From Streptomyces sp. S4.7 (GTDB taxonomy: Bacteria; Actinomycetota; Actinomycetes; Streptomycetales; Streptomycetaceae), in assembly GCF_010384365.1 (NCBI RefSeq), contig NZ_CP048397.1, positions 248,001 to 312,000 of the forward strand: a DNA stretch of 64,000 nt. Reading direction: 5' to 3'. The notes under the pieces were generated by a model. It had not been told where the DNA came from, ran no database searches, and saw only the letters and a program-made list of their open reading frames with translations. Position numbers and translations under genes: made by a program. How positions within the stretch are numbered: position 1 is the first letter of the stretch; each line of letters begins with the position of its first letter. Shown in pieces: positions 17,316 to 43,132 of the stretch.

Positions 17316-17960
17316 TCAGGCGTTCAGATAGGTGAGGACTGCCATCACCCGCCGGTTGACGTCGCTGTCCTGAGGGAGCGTCAGCTTGGTGAAGATGCCT
17401 GAGATGTGTTTCGCGACGGCGCCCTCGCTCACGGTGAGCCGGCCCGCGATGGCGGCGTTCGAGCAGCCCTCGGCCATGAGTTCCAGCACCCGCCGCTCGC
17501 GCTGCGTCAGTGTTTCGATGCCCGCGTCCATCGAGTGACTGACCATCAACTGGGCGACCACGGCCGCGTCCATGGCCGTGCCGCCGTTCGCCACCCGGCG
17601 GATCGCCTCCACGAACTGCTCGTCGTCGAGGACGCTGTCCTTGAGCAGGTAGCCGATGCCGCCCGTGCCGTCGGCGAGCAGTTCACGCGCGTACATCTGC
17701 TCGACGTGCTGGGACAGGACGAGGATGGGCAGGCCCGGCATGTCGCGGCGGGCCTGGAGCGCGGCTCGCAGGCCCTCGGTGGTGAAGGTGGGCGGCAGCC
17801 GTACGTCCACGATGGCGATGTCGGGGCGGTGTTGCGCCACGGCTTTCGCGAGATCCTCCCCGTTGTCCACCGCCGCCGCGACCTCGAAATCGAACGATGT
17901 GAGGAGCTGCACGAGCCCCTGCCTCAGGAGGAAAAGGTCCTCGGCGAGGACGACGCGCAC
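17316..17960 (-). CDS. Response regulator, NarL/LuxR type
   Basis: The 214-residue protein has an N-terminal receiver domain with acidic pocket AED, phosphoacceptor Asp in IVDVRLPP (about residue 52) and lysine in YLLKDS. The C-terminal LuxR helix-turn-helix reads LTQRERRVLELMAEGCSNAAIAG in two stretches. It pairs with the histidine kinase, overlapping its 3' end by 37 bases. GTG 17960 has GGAG five bases upstream. Genes of this kind next to ABC exporters usually control the exporter; a perfect inverted repeat upstream of the operon (22811-22828) is a candidate target. Confidence 0.94.
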   Translation of the reverse strand: MRVVLAEDLFLLRQGLVQLLTSFDFEVAAAVDNGEDLAKAVAQHRPDIAIVDVRLPPTFTTEGLRAALQARRDMPGLPILVLSQHVEQMYARELLADGTGGIGYLLKDSVLDDEQFVEAIRRVANGGTAMDAAVVAQLMVSHSMDAGIETLTQRERRVLELMAEGCSNAAIAGRLTVSEGAVAKHISGIFTKLTLPQDSDVNRRVMAVLTYLNA

Positions 17961-19372
17961 GGAATCTCCAACTCGGTCACGGTGGGGCCGCCGGGTGGGC
18001 TGCTGATGTCGATCGTTCCGTCGAAGGCGGCGAGCCGCCGCCGGATTCCGGCGAGGCCGGACCCTTCGCTCATGCTCGCGCCGCCCCGGCCGTTGTCACT
18101 GACGCGCGCACGGAGCACGCCGCGTTCGTATCCGACGGACAGTTCGCCGCGGCTCGCCCCGGCGTGTTTCAGCACGTTGGTGAGCAGCTCGGACACCGAG
18201 AAGTATACGGCGGATTCGACGGGCGCCGAGAGCTGTGGGGGGATGGTCACCCGCACCTCGAAGGGCAGCGGGCTCGCGATGGCGAGGGCGCGCAGGGCGT
18301 CGGCGAGTCCGCGTTCGGCGAGGACGGGCGGGTGGATGCCCCGTACGAGGTCGCGCAGTTCACGAAGGGCGAGAACGGACGAGGCGCGCGCCTCGCGCAG
18401 GAGGCGCCGGGCCTCCGCCGTGTCCTTGTCGAGGTGGCGGTCGGCGGCGCCGAGAGTCATGCCGAGGCCGACGAGCCTGGCCTGCGCGCCGTCGTGCAGA
18501 TCACGTTCGATCCGGCGCAGTTCGGCGGCCTGGGTGTCCAGGGCGCCGGACCGGCTCTCCGCCAGGTGCCGGACGCGGGAGGCCAGCCGTGTGGTGTCGG
18601 TGTGGCCCAGCAGGTAGCGGGTGAAGTAGGCGTAGCCCTTCAGGATGAACGGCGTCGTCCAGAGCCAGACGGCGAAGACTCCGAGGGACAGGAAGCCGGC
18701 GGTGACGGCGGTCGGGTGGCTGTCGACGACGATGCCGCAGTACATGCGGCCCGTGCCGTCGCCGACGAGCAGGGAGTGCCAGAGGCCGCCCGCCAGGACC
18801 AGGCCCTCACCCACGTAGTAGAGGAGTGCGGCGGGGATGAACCCGATCATGCCGACGGCGGTGTTGAGGAAGAGCCAGAGGAGGTCGCGCCAGGTGGCCC
18901 GGTCGGTGAGGATCCACTTGCAGCGGCGCATCCAGCCGACGATGTCCTTCTCGAACTCCGGCGGTTCGGGCTGGTACGGCACCTCGACCGGCACGCCGGC
19001 CCGACCCGCCAGCCGCCGGGCCCGGTTGCAGAGCCAGCGGACGGCGGGGATGCAGATGGGGAGCGCCACGGCGCCGATACCGATGACGAACAGGATCACG
19101 AAGTAGGCCGTCACCAGGAAGAGGGCCAGGGACGGCATCGTGCTCGCGCCGGCCACCGTGCCCATGGCCGTGTCGAGCGTGGCCCGCCGGGTGCGACGGC
19201 GGACCGCGGCGACGGCGAACCGCCCGAGGGCCAGGGCGCGTTCGCGCGCGTACCGCGCCCGCCCGCGCCCGGTGGAGGGCCCGCCCGCCGGTGGAACGGT
19301 CGCCGGTGGAACGGTCGCCGGTAAAACGGTGTCCGGACGTTCCCGGTCGGACACCGGCCCTTCGGCCACCAT
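17924..19372 (-). CDS. Membrane histidine kinase, NarL-partner (HisKA_3) type
   Basis: The roughly 482-residue kinase starts with a Pro/Thr-rich cytoplasmic tail containing PPATVPPA repeats, followed by hydrophobic membrane segments. The DHp motif is RIERDLHDGAQARLVGLGM, with His as phosphoacceptor. The ATPase domain has the N box ELLTNVLKHAG and the G box DNGRGG. No separate periplasmic sensor domain is visible, so it probably senses membrane state or its ABC partner. ATG 19372 has GGGAG six bases upstream and is preferred; GTG 19387, overlapping the permease stop, is the alternative. It ends inside the response regulator gene. Confidence 0.92.
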   Translation of the reverse strand: MVAEGPVSDRERPDTVLPATVPPATVPPAGGPSTGRGRARYARERALALGRFAVAAVRRRTRRATLDTAMGTVAGASTMPSLALFLVTAYFVILFVIGIGAVALPICIPAVRWLCNRARRLAGRAGVPVEVPYQPEPPEFEKDIVGWMRRCKWILTDRATWRDLLWLFLNTAVGMIGFIPAALLYYVGEGLVLAGGLWHSLLVGDGTGRMYCGIVVDSHPTAVTAGFLSLGVFAVWLWTTPFILKGYAYFTRYLLGHTDTTRLASRVRHLAESRSGALDTQAAELRRIERDLHDGAQARLVGLGMTLGAADRHLDKDTAEARRLLREARASSVLALRELRDLVRGIHPPVLAERGLADALRALAIASPLPFEVRVTIPPQLSAPVESAVYFSVSELLTNVLKHAGASRGELSVGYERGVLRARVSDNGRGGASMSEGSGLAGIRRRLAAFDGTIDISSPPGGPTVTELEIPCASSSPRTFSS

Positions 19373-19383
19373 GGTGTGCTCCC

Positions 19384-21909
19384 TCACTCGGCGGCCACCG
19401 TCTCGACCGGCGGGGTGCGCATACCGCGCCAGGACGGGAAGAGCGTACCGCCGAAGATCAGCAGCAGGGATCCGCCGACCACGGCGAGGTAGATCCCGAT
19501 GGAACCGGACGGCAGGAACGAGTCGTTCTTGACCATCGCGTACGGGACGATCGTGGTCGCGGCGGCCGCCGTGCCGAGCACGACCGCGACGACGGAGATC
19601 AGTGCCCCTTCGACGCTCAGCATGCCGAAGACCTGGGCGCGGGTGGCGCCCGTCAGCCGGGAGAGCCCGATCTCCCTGCGCCGCTTACGGGTCACCACGA
19701 CCAGGGTGTTGACCACGGTGATGGCCGCGTATCCCACGATCATGGCGACGACCGTGTAGTTGGCGGTCACCAGGATTTGCTGGATGGAGTCGCTGGAGCC
19801 GCTGAGGGTGGAGCTGTCGGCCACCCGGGCTCCGGGCAGTTGCCCGGCGAAGGAGGCCAGTTCGGTGTTGAGGGCGCCCCGGTCCGCGTCCTTGTCGGCG
19901 CGTACGAGGATGTGCTCGGCGAGGCCCGCGGTGGTGTGCGGGGCGAGCGTGCCGGCCGGCAGCAACAGGAACTCCTCGTCGGGGTCGCCGGCGAAGAGGG
20001 CGACGACCTTCGGTTCGGACCGTGTCCCGTCGCCGAGCCGGACGGGCAGCCGGTCGCCGACAGCGACGCCGAACTCCTCGGCCCGGTCGGTGGACAGGGC
20101 GACGGTGTCCCCGCTCAGCGACTCCAATGAGCCGGTGACGTCGCTCAGGGACAGGTTCAGGCTCGCGCCCCCGGCGTCGACACCGCGCAGGGCGATGCCG
20201 CTGGAGCCGGATTCGGCCTCCACGAAGCCACGCGAGGTGACGAGGCCGGACGCCGCCGCCACCCCGGGCAGTCCGGCGACCTGTCCGGCCACGTCGGACC
20301 GGAATCCGCCGGCCCCGGATTCGAGTACGTAGTCGGCGCCGATGCCCTGCGCGTAGCTCTCGGCGGAGACACTGTCCTCGGTGGACTGCATGTAGAGCGT
20401 GCCGGTGGCGATCGCGATCAGCATGATGACGGGGGCGGCGGCGCTCGCCATACGGACGGGGTTGGTGGCCGTGTTGCGTACGGCGAGGCGTCCGGGGAGC
20501 CCGGTCAGCAGCCGGACGGGCCCGCGCAGGACCGCGACGACGGCCGCGCAGATGCCGGGTGCCAGCAGGGCGATGCCGATGCTGAAGAAGACGGACGCGG
20601 GGCCCGCGGTGCTCGCCAGCGTCGGACCGTTCTCCATGACCAGCAGGGTGGTGGCGGACAGGGAGATGCCGACGGTGAGGAAGAACAGGGCCAGCAGCAG
20701 GCGGTTCCTGGTGAACCAGCGGGGCCGTACCTCGCTGTCGGCGAGCGCCGCGACGGGTTCCGTGCGTGCCGCCTTGCGGCCGGCGAAGCGGGTGGCTCCC
20801 GCGGCGGCGAGGATCGCGGTGACGGCTCCCACCAGCATCGGGACCCAGCCCTGGTGGAAGACGATCACCGAGGAGAGGACTCCGCTGTCGGTGAGGATCG
20901 AGCAGATGAGCTTGCCGAGCAGATAGCCGGGCGCCACGGCGAGGGCGGTGGCGACGACGGACAGGACGGAGGTCTCCCACAGGATCATCCGACGCAGCTG
21001 GCTCGACGTGGTGCCGATGGAGCGCAGCAGGGCCATCTCTCGGGTGCGCTGCTGGAGCGTCAGGCCGAGGGTGGAGGCGACACCGAAGAGGACGACGAGC
21101 ACCGCCCAGCTGCCGAAGACGGCGGCCAGGATGATGACGGTGCGCTGGGCGGTCAGGGCGCCCGGTGCCTCGGCGAGGCCGAGGCGTTCGCCGCTGAGCA
21201 CACTCGCCTCGTCGTCCACCGCCGCCTCGACGGCGGCGGTGACGGTCGCGACGGAGGCGCCGTCGCCGGGCACCACGCCGATGTTGTCGACGCTCCCGCC
21301 GGTCAGCTCGTCCGCGCGGTCGTCGGAGAGGAAGACGGCGGGGTCGCCGCCGGAGCCGGACCGCGTGACGATGCCGCTGACCAGGTAGGAGTGGGAGACA
21401 CCCTGGACGGCCAGTTCGACGCGGGAGCCGACGGAGGCGTCGGCGCGGTCGGCGAGGGTCTTGTCGAGTACCACCTGGCCGGCGCCTTTGGGTGCGGCGC
21501 CGTCGGCGAGGGTGTACGGGGCCAGGGACGACGAGGCCCAGTTGTGGCCGGCGGTGGATCCGCCGTCGGCGTCGGCGATGTCGGAGGCGCCGGAGCCGCC
21601 GGGGATCACGACGGCGGGGAAGGACACGTCGGGCACGGCCTTCGCCACGCCCGGAACGGAGCTCACGGTGTCCACGAGCCCGGCGTCGAGACGGCCCCGC
21701 TCGGACAGGGCGCCGGAGCCGGCGCTCTGATGGCCGGTGACCACGATCGGGGCGGCGGCGAGCCGCTTCGGCTGCGCGTCCATGCGGATGCCGGTCTCCA
21801 TGAGACCGCCGCAGGCCATGACGATCGCCGCGCCGAGGAACATGGCGACGAAGGTCGCGATGAAGCTCGCCTTGCGGAACTTGAGGGTGCGGAAAGCAAG
21901 GAGACCCAT
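19384..21909 (-). CDS. ABC transporter permease, duplicated FtsX/MacB type
   Basis: The 841-residue membrane protein has an N-terminal membrane anchor (IATFVAMFLGAAIVMACGG) and a large extracytoplasmic domain. Three membrane segments follow, with the FtsX hallmark REMALLRSIGTTSSQLRRMI. A second copy of the same layout ends with RRREIGLSRLTGATRAQVFGML and three further segments. This two-FtsX form is the usual single-gene permease of actinomycete exporters. With the coupled ATPase (TGATGG overlap at 21909) it is a candidate self-resistance pump for the macrolactam. The substrate is not shown by sequence. Confidence 0.93.
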   Translation of the reverse strand: MGLLAFRTLKFRKASFIATFVAMFLGAAIVMACGGLMETGIRMDAQPKRLAAAPIVVTGHQSAGSGALSERGRLDAGLVDTVSSVPGVAKAVPDVSFPAVVIPGGSGASDIADADGGSTAGHNWASSSLAPYTLADGAAPKGAGQVVLDKTLADRADASVGSRVELAVQGVSHSYLVSGIVTRSGSGGDPAVFLSDDRADELTGGSVDNIGVVPGDGASVATVTAAVEAAVDDEASVLSGERLGLAEAPGALTAQRTVIILAAVFGSWAVLVVLFGVASTLGLTLQQRTREMALLRSIGTTSSQLRRMILWETSVLSVVATALAVAPGYLLGKLICSILTDSGVLSSVIVFHQGWVPMLVGAVTAILAAAGATRFAGRKAARTEPVAALADSEVRPRWFTRNRLLLALFFLTVGISLSATTLLVMENGPTLASTAGPASVFFSIGIALLAPGICAAVVAVLRGPVRLLTGLPGRLAVRNTATNPVRMASAAAPVIMLIAIATGTLYMQSTEDSVSAESYAQGIGADYVLESGAGGFRSDVAGQVAGLPGVAAASGLVTSRGFVEAESGSSGIALRGVDAGGASLNLSLSDVTGSLESLSGDTVALSTDRAEEFGVAVGDRLPVRLGDGTRSEPKVVALFAGDPDEEFLLLPAGTLAPHTTAGLAEHILVRADKDADRGALNTELASFAGQLPGARVADSSTLSGSSDSIQQILVTANYTVVAMIVGYAAITVVNTLVVVTRKRRREIGLSRLTGATRAQVFGMLSVEGALISVVAVVLGTAAAATTIVPYAMVKNDSFLPSGSIGIYLAVVGGSLLLIFGGTLFPSWRGMRTPPVETVAAE

Positions 21910-22709
21910 CAGAACCGGCCGCCCGTCGCGACGGGCGCGGCCGGCCGGCCGTCGCCCTCCCAGGCACCGAGGCGGGTCATGCGCGCGGCGACGGCGTCGG
22001 CGGTCGGCCGCTGGAGTTCGCCCGCGGGCATGCCGTCCGCGAGGAACACCACGCGGTCCGCGTAGGAGGCGGCGACGGGGTCGTGGGTGACCATCACCAG
22101 GGTCTGCCCGGCGACGGTCACCGACTCGCGCAGCAGCGCGAGGACCGCGCCGGCCGTACGGGTGTCGAGGGCGCCCGTCGGCTCGTCGGCGAAGACGACG
22201 GCGGGCCGCGTGACCAGGGCGCGGGCGATCGCCACCCGCTGCTGCTGGCCGCCGGAGAGTTCGCCCGGCAGATGACGGGTCCGGTCGGCGAGGCCGACCC
22301 GGTCGACGACGGAGCGGATGAGCTCCTTGTCGGGGCGGCGGCCGGCCAGTTCGAGCGGCAGCAGGATGTTCTGCATCACGGTCAGCGCCGGGAGCAGGTT
22401 GAACGCCTGGAAGATGAACCCGATCCGGTCCCGGCGCAGTTTCGTCAGCTGGACCTCGTCCATGTGCGCGAGATCCGTGCCGCCGACGAAGACGGAGCCG
22501 GAGGTGGGCTTGACAAGGCCGGCGGCGCAGTGCAGGAAGGTGCTCTTGCCGGATCCGGACGGGCCCATGACTGCGGTGAAGGTCCCCGCGCCGAAGCTCA
22601 GGGTGAGTTCCTTGAGCGCGGCGACCCGATTGTCGCCGTCACCGTAGATCTTGGCGACGGCTTCGAGCCGTACCGCCGTTTCGCGGGTGGCATGTTCATT
22701 GGCGTACAC
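21909..22709 (-). CDS. ABC transporter ATP-binding protein, MacB/LolD type
   Basis: The 266-residue ATPase has Walker [10 protein letters not shown] (about 49-57), signature LSGGQQQR, Walker [13 protein letters not shown] and the switch histidine in MVTHDP. It is closest to the LolD/MacB group that works with FtsX permeases. GTG 22709 has GGGGAG five bases upstream; the frame continues open to 22769 without a better start. It is the first gene of the leftward ATPase-permease-kinase-regulator operon. A short AT-rich patch just upstream (about 22727-22741) may be the -10 region. Confidence 0.95.
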   Translation of the reverse strand: MYANEHATRETAVRLEAVAKIYGDGDNRVAALKELTLSFGAGTFTAVMGPSGSGKSTFLHCAAGLVKPTSGSVFVGGTDLAHMDEVQLTKLRRDRIGFIFQAFNLLPALTVMQNILLPLELAGRRPDKELIRSVVDRVGLADRTRHLPGELSGGQQQRVAIARALVTRPAVVFADEPTGALDTRTAGAVLALLRESVTVAGQTLVMVTHDPVAASYADRVVFLADGMPAGELQRPTADAVAARMTRLGAWEGDGRPAAPVATGGRF

Positions 22710-22810
22710 AGGGACTCCCCTACCGAAATTTGATATGTATGACTCGTCGTCGAGCACAAGCGTAGGCAATGCGCGGGTTCCGGGGCATTGGCTCCAGGCG
22801 GTGTATCGGC

Positions 22811-22828
22811 GGTAGAACTTCTTCTACC
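22811..22828. promoter_or_regulatory. Perfect inverted repeat upstream of the ABC-kinase-regulator operon
   Basis: GGTAGAA-CTTC-TTCTACC is a perfect 7+4+7 palindrome about 100 bp upstream of the ATPase start. Inverted repeats of this size suit a dimeric LuxR-type response regulator, and one is encoded at the end of the same operon. The rest of the 360-bp gap 22710-23069 shows only a weak possible rightward promoter. Confidence 0.5.
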
Positions 22829-22918
22829 TCCGGTCCGGAGGAAACCTCCCGGCAGACCACATCACGCCTGATGGGAGTTATTTTCGGCCAGCTCTCCCAC
22901 AGTTTTCGGAGGGGCCTG

Positions 22919-22948
22919 GTGTCAAGGTGCACACAGCCCCACTACCGT
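22919..22948 (+). promoter_or_regulatory. Possible promoter for the PqqD-like gene
   Basis: GTGTCA (22919-22924), 18 bp, then TACCGT (22943-22948) is a loose match to a vegetative Streptomyces promoter about 120 bp before ATG 23070. It lacks the tandem G-run repeats of the other cluster promoters. Confidence 0.3.
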
Positions 22949-23069
22949 CGGTGTCGTTTCGTGCACCTGAATTTCGGGAGTCCGCTGTATTACGCGGCGA
23001 TGCGCTCGTCAATATGCTCGAACCGCACACCGAAAAAGCCCCCCACGGCAATTGGAGGATTGAGTCGCC

Positions 23070-23336
23070 ATGCGATCGGAAAACGGTCTGGAGACGCAAG
23101 TTCTGCCCGACGGCAAGGTCGACTTCTTTCTTCCCCGGACGGGTTTGCGGCATCGCTGCGGCCCCACGGGCACCCTGATGTGGATCGTTCTCCAGCGGCA
23201 GGAGTGGCAGCCGGAGCGCGCGGCCGAGGTTCTGGCCGAACAGTGGGGCATCGCCTCCGAGTCGCTGCGTCCCGAGGTGGACGCCTGGGTGAGGCACTTC
23301 CAGAACGAGGGCCTGGTGCGCCGGTGCTCGGCGTGA
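23070..23336 (+). CDS. Stand-alone PqqD-like (RiPP recognition element fold) protein
   Basis: The 88-residue protein has beta strands at the N-terminus (QVLPDGKVDFFLPRTG), then the PqqD-family landmark GPTGTLMWIVLQ. A helical half follows, with WGIASESLRPEVDAWVRHFQ and NEGLVRR at the end. PqqD proteins are small winged-helix peptide binders that present a precursor peptide to a modifying enzyme. Here no radical SAM enzyme, cyclodehydratase or obvious precursor peptide lies nearby. ATG 23070 has GGAGG about 11 bases upstream. It is convergent with the terminal PKS gene, only seven bases away, leaving no room for a normal terminator. The family call is from pattern recognition; its role is unknown. 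Confidence 0.65.
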   Translation: MRSENGLETQVLPDGKVDFFLPRTGLRHRCGPTGTLMWIVLQRQEWQPERAAEVLAEQWGIASESLRPEVDAWVRHFQNEGLVRRCSA

Positions 23337-23343
23337 CGTGAGG

Positions 23344-26300
23344 TCACCTGCCGGGCGCACTGCCGCCGCCCGGCAGCCCCGCGAGCCAGTCGTCGACCGC
23401 CAGCGCCGTCGTGGTCGCCGACTCCTCCAGGAGCGTGAAGTGATTGCCGGGCACCTCCCGCAGGGTGTGGTCCGCGTCCCAGCCGGCCCGCCAGTCGTCG
23501 TTGCCCGCCCCGCCGGACGTGAACGACTCGGCGGGACGTACGAACAGGACGGGCGCCGTGAGCGCGCCGGGCGACCGGTCGAGGATCAGCTCGCTGTAGC
23601 GGCTCATCGCGGCGAGCCGTGGGGCGCTGAAACCGCCGAAGCTGTCCTCGCGGTCCAGCATCCCCTCGAACATCTCCCGCCACAGGTCGTCGTTGCCGCC
23701 GCCGTCGGGCAGATAGGTGTCCAGCAGGACGATCGCGTCCGCGGGGGTGCCCGCCTTCTCCAGCGACTCGGCGACGGCGTGGGCGAACTGACCGCCCGAG
23801 GAGTAACCGAGCAGGACGAAGGGCGCGTCGTCGGCCGCCGCCCGTGTCCCCTCGGCCAGAACGTCCACGACCGCGTCGAATGACAGCGGCAGCGGCTCGT
23901 CGCGGCCGAAGCCGGGCACGGCCGGCACCGCGACCTCCCTGCGGCCGTGGAAGTGCGCGGCGAAGCGGGCGTACTGGTGCGCGCCGCCGAGCGCCATGGG
24001 CGAGGGAACGCAGATCAGACGCCGGTCGGCGGGGCCGCGCGAGAGGCGTACGGCCGGTGCGACACCGCCCAGTTCGGCGACGGTGGTGAAGCCGGGCAGG
24101 ATGGCGGCGACCGCGCCGAGCAGGTCCATGCCCTTCGACATCCGGCCGCCGGTCGCGGCCATCCGCAGCAGACCGCTGACGGACTCGCGGTCGGGTGCGG
24201 GGGCGGTCACGGCGTGTTCCCGGCTGCCTTCCTCGGCCTTCTCGTCCGGGACGGACACGACCCCGCGGTCGTACTCCTGACGGAGTACGGCGGCGAGCCG
24301 GGCGGGCGTGCCGTGGTCGAACACGGCCCCGGTCGTCAGGGTGAGTCCGGTGGCGGCGCGTACCGCGCCGCGCAGTTCGGCAGCGGTCACCGAGTCCATG
24401 CCCGCTTCGAGGAAGACGGTGTCAGGGCCCATGGCGCCGTCCGCCCCGTAGCCGAGCAGCGCGGCGGCCTCGGCGCTCACCAGGTCGGTCAGCACCCCGG
24501 TCGCCTCTTCCGGGGTCAGCCCGGCCAGCCGGTCGCCCAGTGGCTCACGCGCCGCGGTGGAGGCAGTGGACAGGTGCTGCGGCGTGTCGAGGGCGGGCGC
24601 GGTGAGGGCGACGTCCGCCGCGATCCAGTAACGCTCGTGCTGGAAGGCGTACGTGGGCAGCGGCGAGGCCGCCGTACCGGGGAACACGGCGGGCCAGTCG
24701 GGCGTGAGCCCGTCCGCGTACAGGCGCGCGAGACCGGTCGCGACCGCGGCGCTCTCCGCCGTCCTGCGGCGGCCGAGCGCGACGAACAGCGCGTCGTCGG
24801 GAACCGCGCACTCGCGTGCCATGCCGGTCAGCACGGCGTCGGGGCCCAGCTCCACGAAACGGCCGGCGCCGCGCTCCACGAGTGTCCGCGCGGCGTCCGC
24901 GAACCGCACCGGCTCGCGCACGTGCCGGACCCAGTACTCGGGGTCGGTGAGCAGACCGGGCCCGGCGATGTCGCCGGTGACACCGGAGACGAGCGGGATA
25001 CGGGGCTCGTGGAGGACGGTCTTCTCGCAGACCGCCCGGAAGTCGCCGAGCATGTCGTCCATCAGCGCGGAGTGGAAGGCGTGCGAGACCGTGAGCCGCT
25101 TCGTCCTGGCGAAGTTGTCCGCGGTGGCGAGTACGGCGTCGGTCTCACCCGAAATCACCACCGCGGAGGGGCTGTTGACGGCGGCGATCGCGACGCCCGG
25201 CCCGAGCAGGGGCCGGACCTCGCCCTCGGTGGCCTGGACGGCGACCATCGCCCCGCCCTCCGGGAGCGCCTGCATGAGCCGTCCCCGGGCGGCCACCAGC
25301 CTGCCCGCGTCCGCCAGTCCCACGACTCCCGCCACATGCGCGGCGGCGAGTTCACCGATGGAGTGACCGGCCAGGAAGTCGGGCCGGACGCCCCAGGACT
25401 CCAGCAGACGGAACATCGCGACCTCGAAGGCGAAGAGACCGGCCTGGGCGTACAGCGTGCGGTCGGCGGCCGCGCCGTCCGCGCCCGCCAGCACCTCGCT
25501 CAGTCCGACGCCGAGAGCCGCCTCGGCCTCGTCGAAGGCGGCGGCGAACACCGGGAAGGCGGCGCGGAGTTCGGCGCCCATGCCGAGCCGCTGCGCGCCC
25601 TGGCCGGTGAACAGGTAGGCGGTGCGCGCCTTCGCACGCGTACGGCCGCGTACGACCGCGGGAGCGCTGTCCCCCCGCGCCAGCGAGTCCAGCGCGGTGA
25701 GCAGACCGGCGCGGTCGGTGCCGGTGACGGCCGCCCGGTGGGCGAAGGCGGTACGCCGGGTGCCGAGGGCCCGCGCCACCGCTGCGGGGGTGTGCTCCGG
25801 GCGCCCGGCGGTGAAGTCCCGGAGCCGGGCGGCCTGCGCCGCCAGGGCCTCGGGGGTACGGGCGGACAACGGCCAGAGCAGGACCGGCGGTTCGGCCGGG
25901 TCGGGGTACGCGGGTTCCGCAGTCGCCGGGGCCTGTTCGAGGACGACGTGGGCGTTGGTGCCGCTGATCCCGAAGGACGACACCCCGGCCCGGCGCGGCC
26001 GGCCGGCCTCCGGCCACTTCCGCGCCTCCGGTACCAACTCCACGGCCCCCGAAGCCCAGTCGACCTGATGTGACGGCTCGTCGGCGTGCAGCGATCCCGG
26101 TACGACGCCGTGGCGCATGGCGAGCACCATCTTCATGACACCCGCGACACCGGCGGCGGCCTGGGTGTGCCCGAGGTTGGACTTCACCGAGCCGAGGAGC
26201 AACGGCGCACCGTCCGGGCGCCCTTGGCCGTACGTCGCCAGCAGCGCCTGCGCCTCGATCGGGTCTCCCAGCACCGTTCCCGTGCCGTGGCCCTCCACGA

Positions 26301-27270
26301 CGTCGACCTCGGTGGCGGAGAGCCGGGCCCGCGACAGGGCCGCGCGGATCACCCGCTGCTGCGAGGGACCGTTCGGCGCCGTCAGACCGTTCGACGCACC
26401 GTCCTGATTCACCGCCGAACCCCGTACCACCGCCCACACCTCGTGGCCCGACCGCCGTGCGTCCGACAGCCGTTCGAGGACGAGGACACCGAGTCCCTCG
26501 GCGAAGCCGGTGCCGTTCGCGTCGGCGGCGTACGACTTGCAGCGGCCGTCCGGGGAGATGGCGCCCTGCCTGCTGAACTCGACGAAGGTGCCGGGGGACG
26601 CCATCACCGTGACCCCGCCGGCCAGGGCGAGGTCCGCCTCGCCCTGCTGAAGTGCCTGCGCGGCCAGGTGCAGCGCGACCAGGGACGACGAACACGCCGT
26701 GTCGACCGACAGGGTGGGCCCTTCGAGGCCCAGGGTGTAGGCGACCCGGCCCGCGACCATGCTGCCGGTGCCGAAACTGCCGAAGTAGTCGTGGTACATC
26801 ACCCCGGCGTAGACGCCGGTCCGGCTGCCCTTCAGGGTCGTCGGGTCGATGCCCGCGTGCTCCAACGCCTCCCACGCCCCTTCGAGGAGGAGCCGCTGCT
26901 GCGGGTCCATGACCAGGGCCTCACGGGGCGAGATCCCGAAGAAGGCGGCGTCGAACTCCCCCGCGTCGTGCAGGAATCCGCCCTCGTCGGTGACAGACCT
27001 GCTCCGTCCGTCGGCGTCACGCAACGCCTCCTCCCAGCCCCGGTCGGCGGGGAACGCCGTGACGCCGTCCCGGCCGCCCGCCAGCAGCTCCCACAGATCG
27101 TCAGGAGAGCCGACGCCGCCGGGATAGCGGCACGCCATGCCCACGATCGCGACGGGCTCGCGCTGCGCGGCGGTGAGCGCGCGGTTCTGCTCGCGCAGCC
27201 GCTCGGTCTCCTTGAGCGAAGCGCGCAGCGCTTCGAGCATCCTGGTGTCGGGCTTGGCGGGCTCGGCCAC
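23344..27270 (-). CDS. Type I PKS, terminal module KS-AT-ACP-TE
   Basis: The 1308-residue synthase opens with a docking helix ([18 protein letters not shown]). The KS follows from about residue 38 (TACSSSL, Cys near 193; the usual EAHGTGT reads EGHGTGT). The AT has GHSIGE near 637 and HAFH near 731, so it uses malonyl-CoA. The ACP has AGMDSVTA near 960. The thioesterase has GYSSGG near 1157, LLDTYLP for the acid and GNHFTLLEE for the histidine. There are no reductive domains, so the last condensation leaves a beta-ketone. The TE should close the ring by attack of the freed starter amine, giving a beta-keto lactam. GTG 27270 was chosen for its AGGAG seven bases upstream; an in-frame GTG lies at 27288. 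Confidence 0.95.
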   Translation of the reverse strand: MAEPAKPDTRMLEALRASLKETERLREQNRALTAAQREPVAIVGMACRYPGGVGSPDDLWELLAGGRDGVTAFPADRGWEEALRDADGRSRSVTDEGGFLHDAGEFDAAFFGISPREALVMDPQQRLLLEGAWEALEHAGIDPTTLKGSRTGVYAGVMYHDYFGSFGTGSMVAGRVAYTLGLEGPTLSVDTACSSSLVALHLAAQALQQGEADLALAGGVTVMASPGTFVEFSRQGAISPDGRCKSYAADANGTGFAEGLGVLVLERLSDARRSGHEVWAVVRGSAVNQDGASNGLTAPNGPSQQRVIRAALSRARLSATEVDVVEGHGTGTVLGDPIEAQALLATYGQGRPDGAPLLLGSVKSNLGHTQAAAGVAGVMKMVLAMRHGVVPGSLHADEPSHQVDWASGAVELVPEARKWPEAGRPRRAGVSSFGISGTNAHVVLEQAPATAEPAYPDPAEPPVLLWPLSARTPEALAAQAARLRDFTAGRPEHTPAAVARALGTRRTAFAHRAAVTGTDRAGLLTALDSLARGDSAPAVVRGRTRAKARTAYLFTGQGAQRLGMGAELRAAFPVFAAAFDEAEAALGVGLSEVLAGADGAAADRTLYAQAGLFAFEVAMFRLLESWGVRPDFLAGHSIGELAAAHVAGVVGLADAGRLVAARGRLMQALPEGGAMVAVQATEGEVRPLLGPGVAIAAVNSPSAVVISGETDAVLATADNFARTKRLTVSHAFHSALMDDMLGDFRAVCEKTVLHEPRIPLVSGVTGDIAGPGLLTDPEYWVRHVREPVRFADAARTLVERGAGRFVELGPDAVLTGMARECAVPDDALFVALGRRRTAESAAVATGLARLYADGLTPDWPAVFPGTAASPLPTYAFQHERYWIAADVALTAPALDTPQHLSTASTAAREPLGDRLAGLTPEEATGVLTDLVSAEAAALLGYGADGAMGPDTVFLEAGMDSVTAAELRGAVRAATGLTLTTGAVFDHGTPARLAAVLRQEYDRGVVSVPDEKAEEGSREHAVTAPAPDRESVSGLLRMAATGGRMSKGMDLLGAVAAILPGFTTVAELGGVAPAVRLSRGPADRRLICVPSPMALGGAHQYARFAAHFHGRREVAVPAVPGFGRDEPLPLSFDAVVDVLAEGTRAAADDAPFVLLGYSSGGQFAHAVAESLEKAGTPADAIVLLDTYLPDGGGNDDLWREMFEGMLDREDSFGGFSAPRLAAMSRYSELILDRSPGALTAPVLFVRPAESFTSGGAGNDDWRAGWDADHTLREVPGNHFTLLEESATTTALAVDDWLAGLPGGGSAPGR

Positions 27271-27309
27271 GTTCCTACTCCTCGTCACGGTTCTCGTCGC
27301 AGGGTCTCG

Positions 27310-43068
<15,759 letters not shown>

Positions 43069-43132
43069 CGGATGTCGCCACTTCTGTGCGGAAGGGAGGG
43101 GGCCGTGGGCGTGGTGGACGGGTGGGTCCAGG

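Noticed and set aside
22927..23178. Small plus-strand open frame that could be a RiPP precursor for the PqqD-like protein
   Set aside because: It overlaps the PqqD-like gene in another frame, has no good ribosome-binding site and no leader/core layout.
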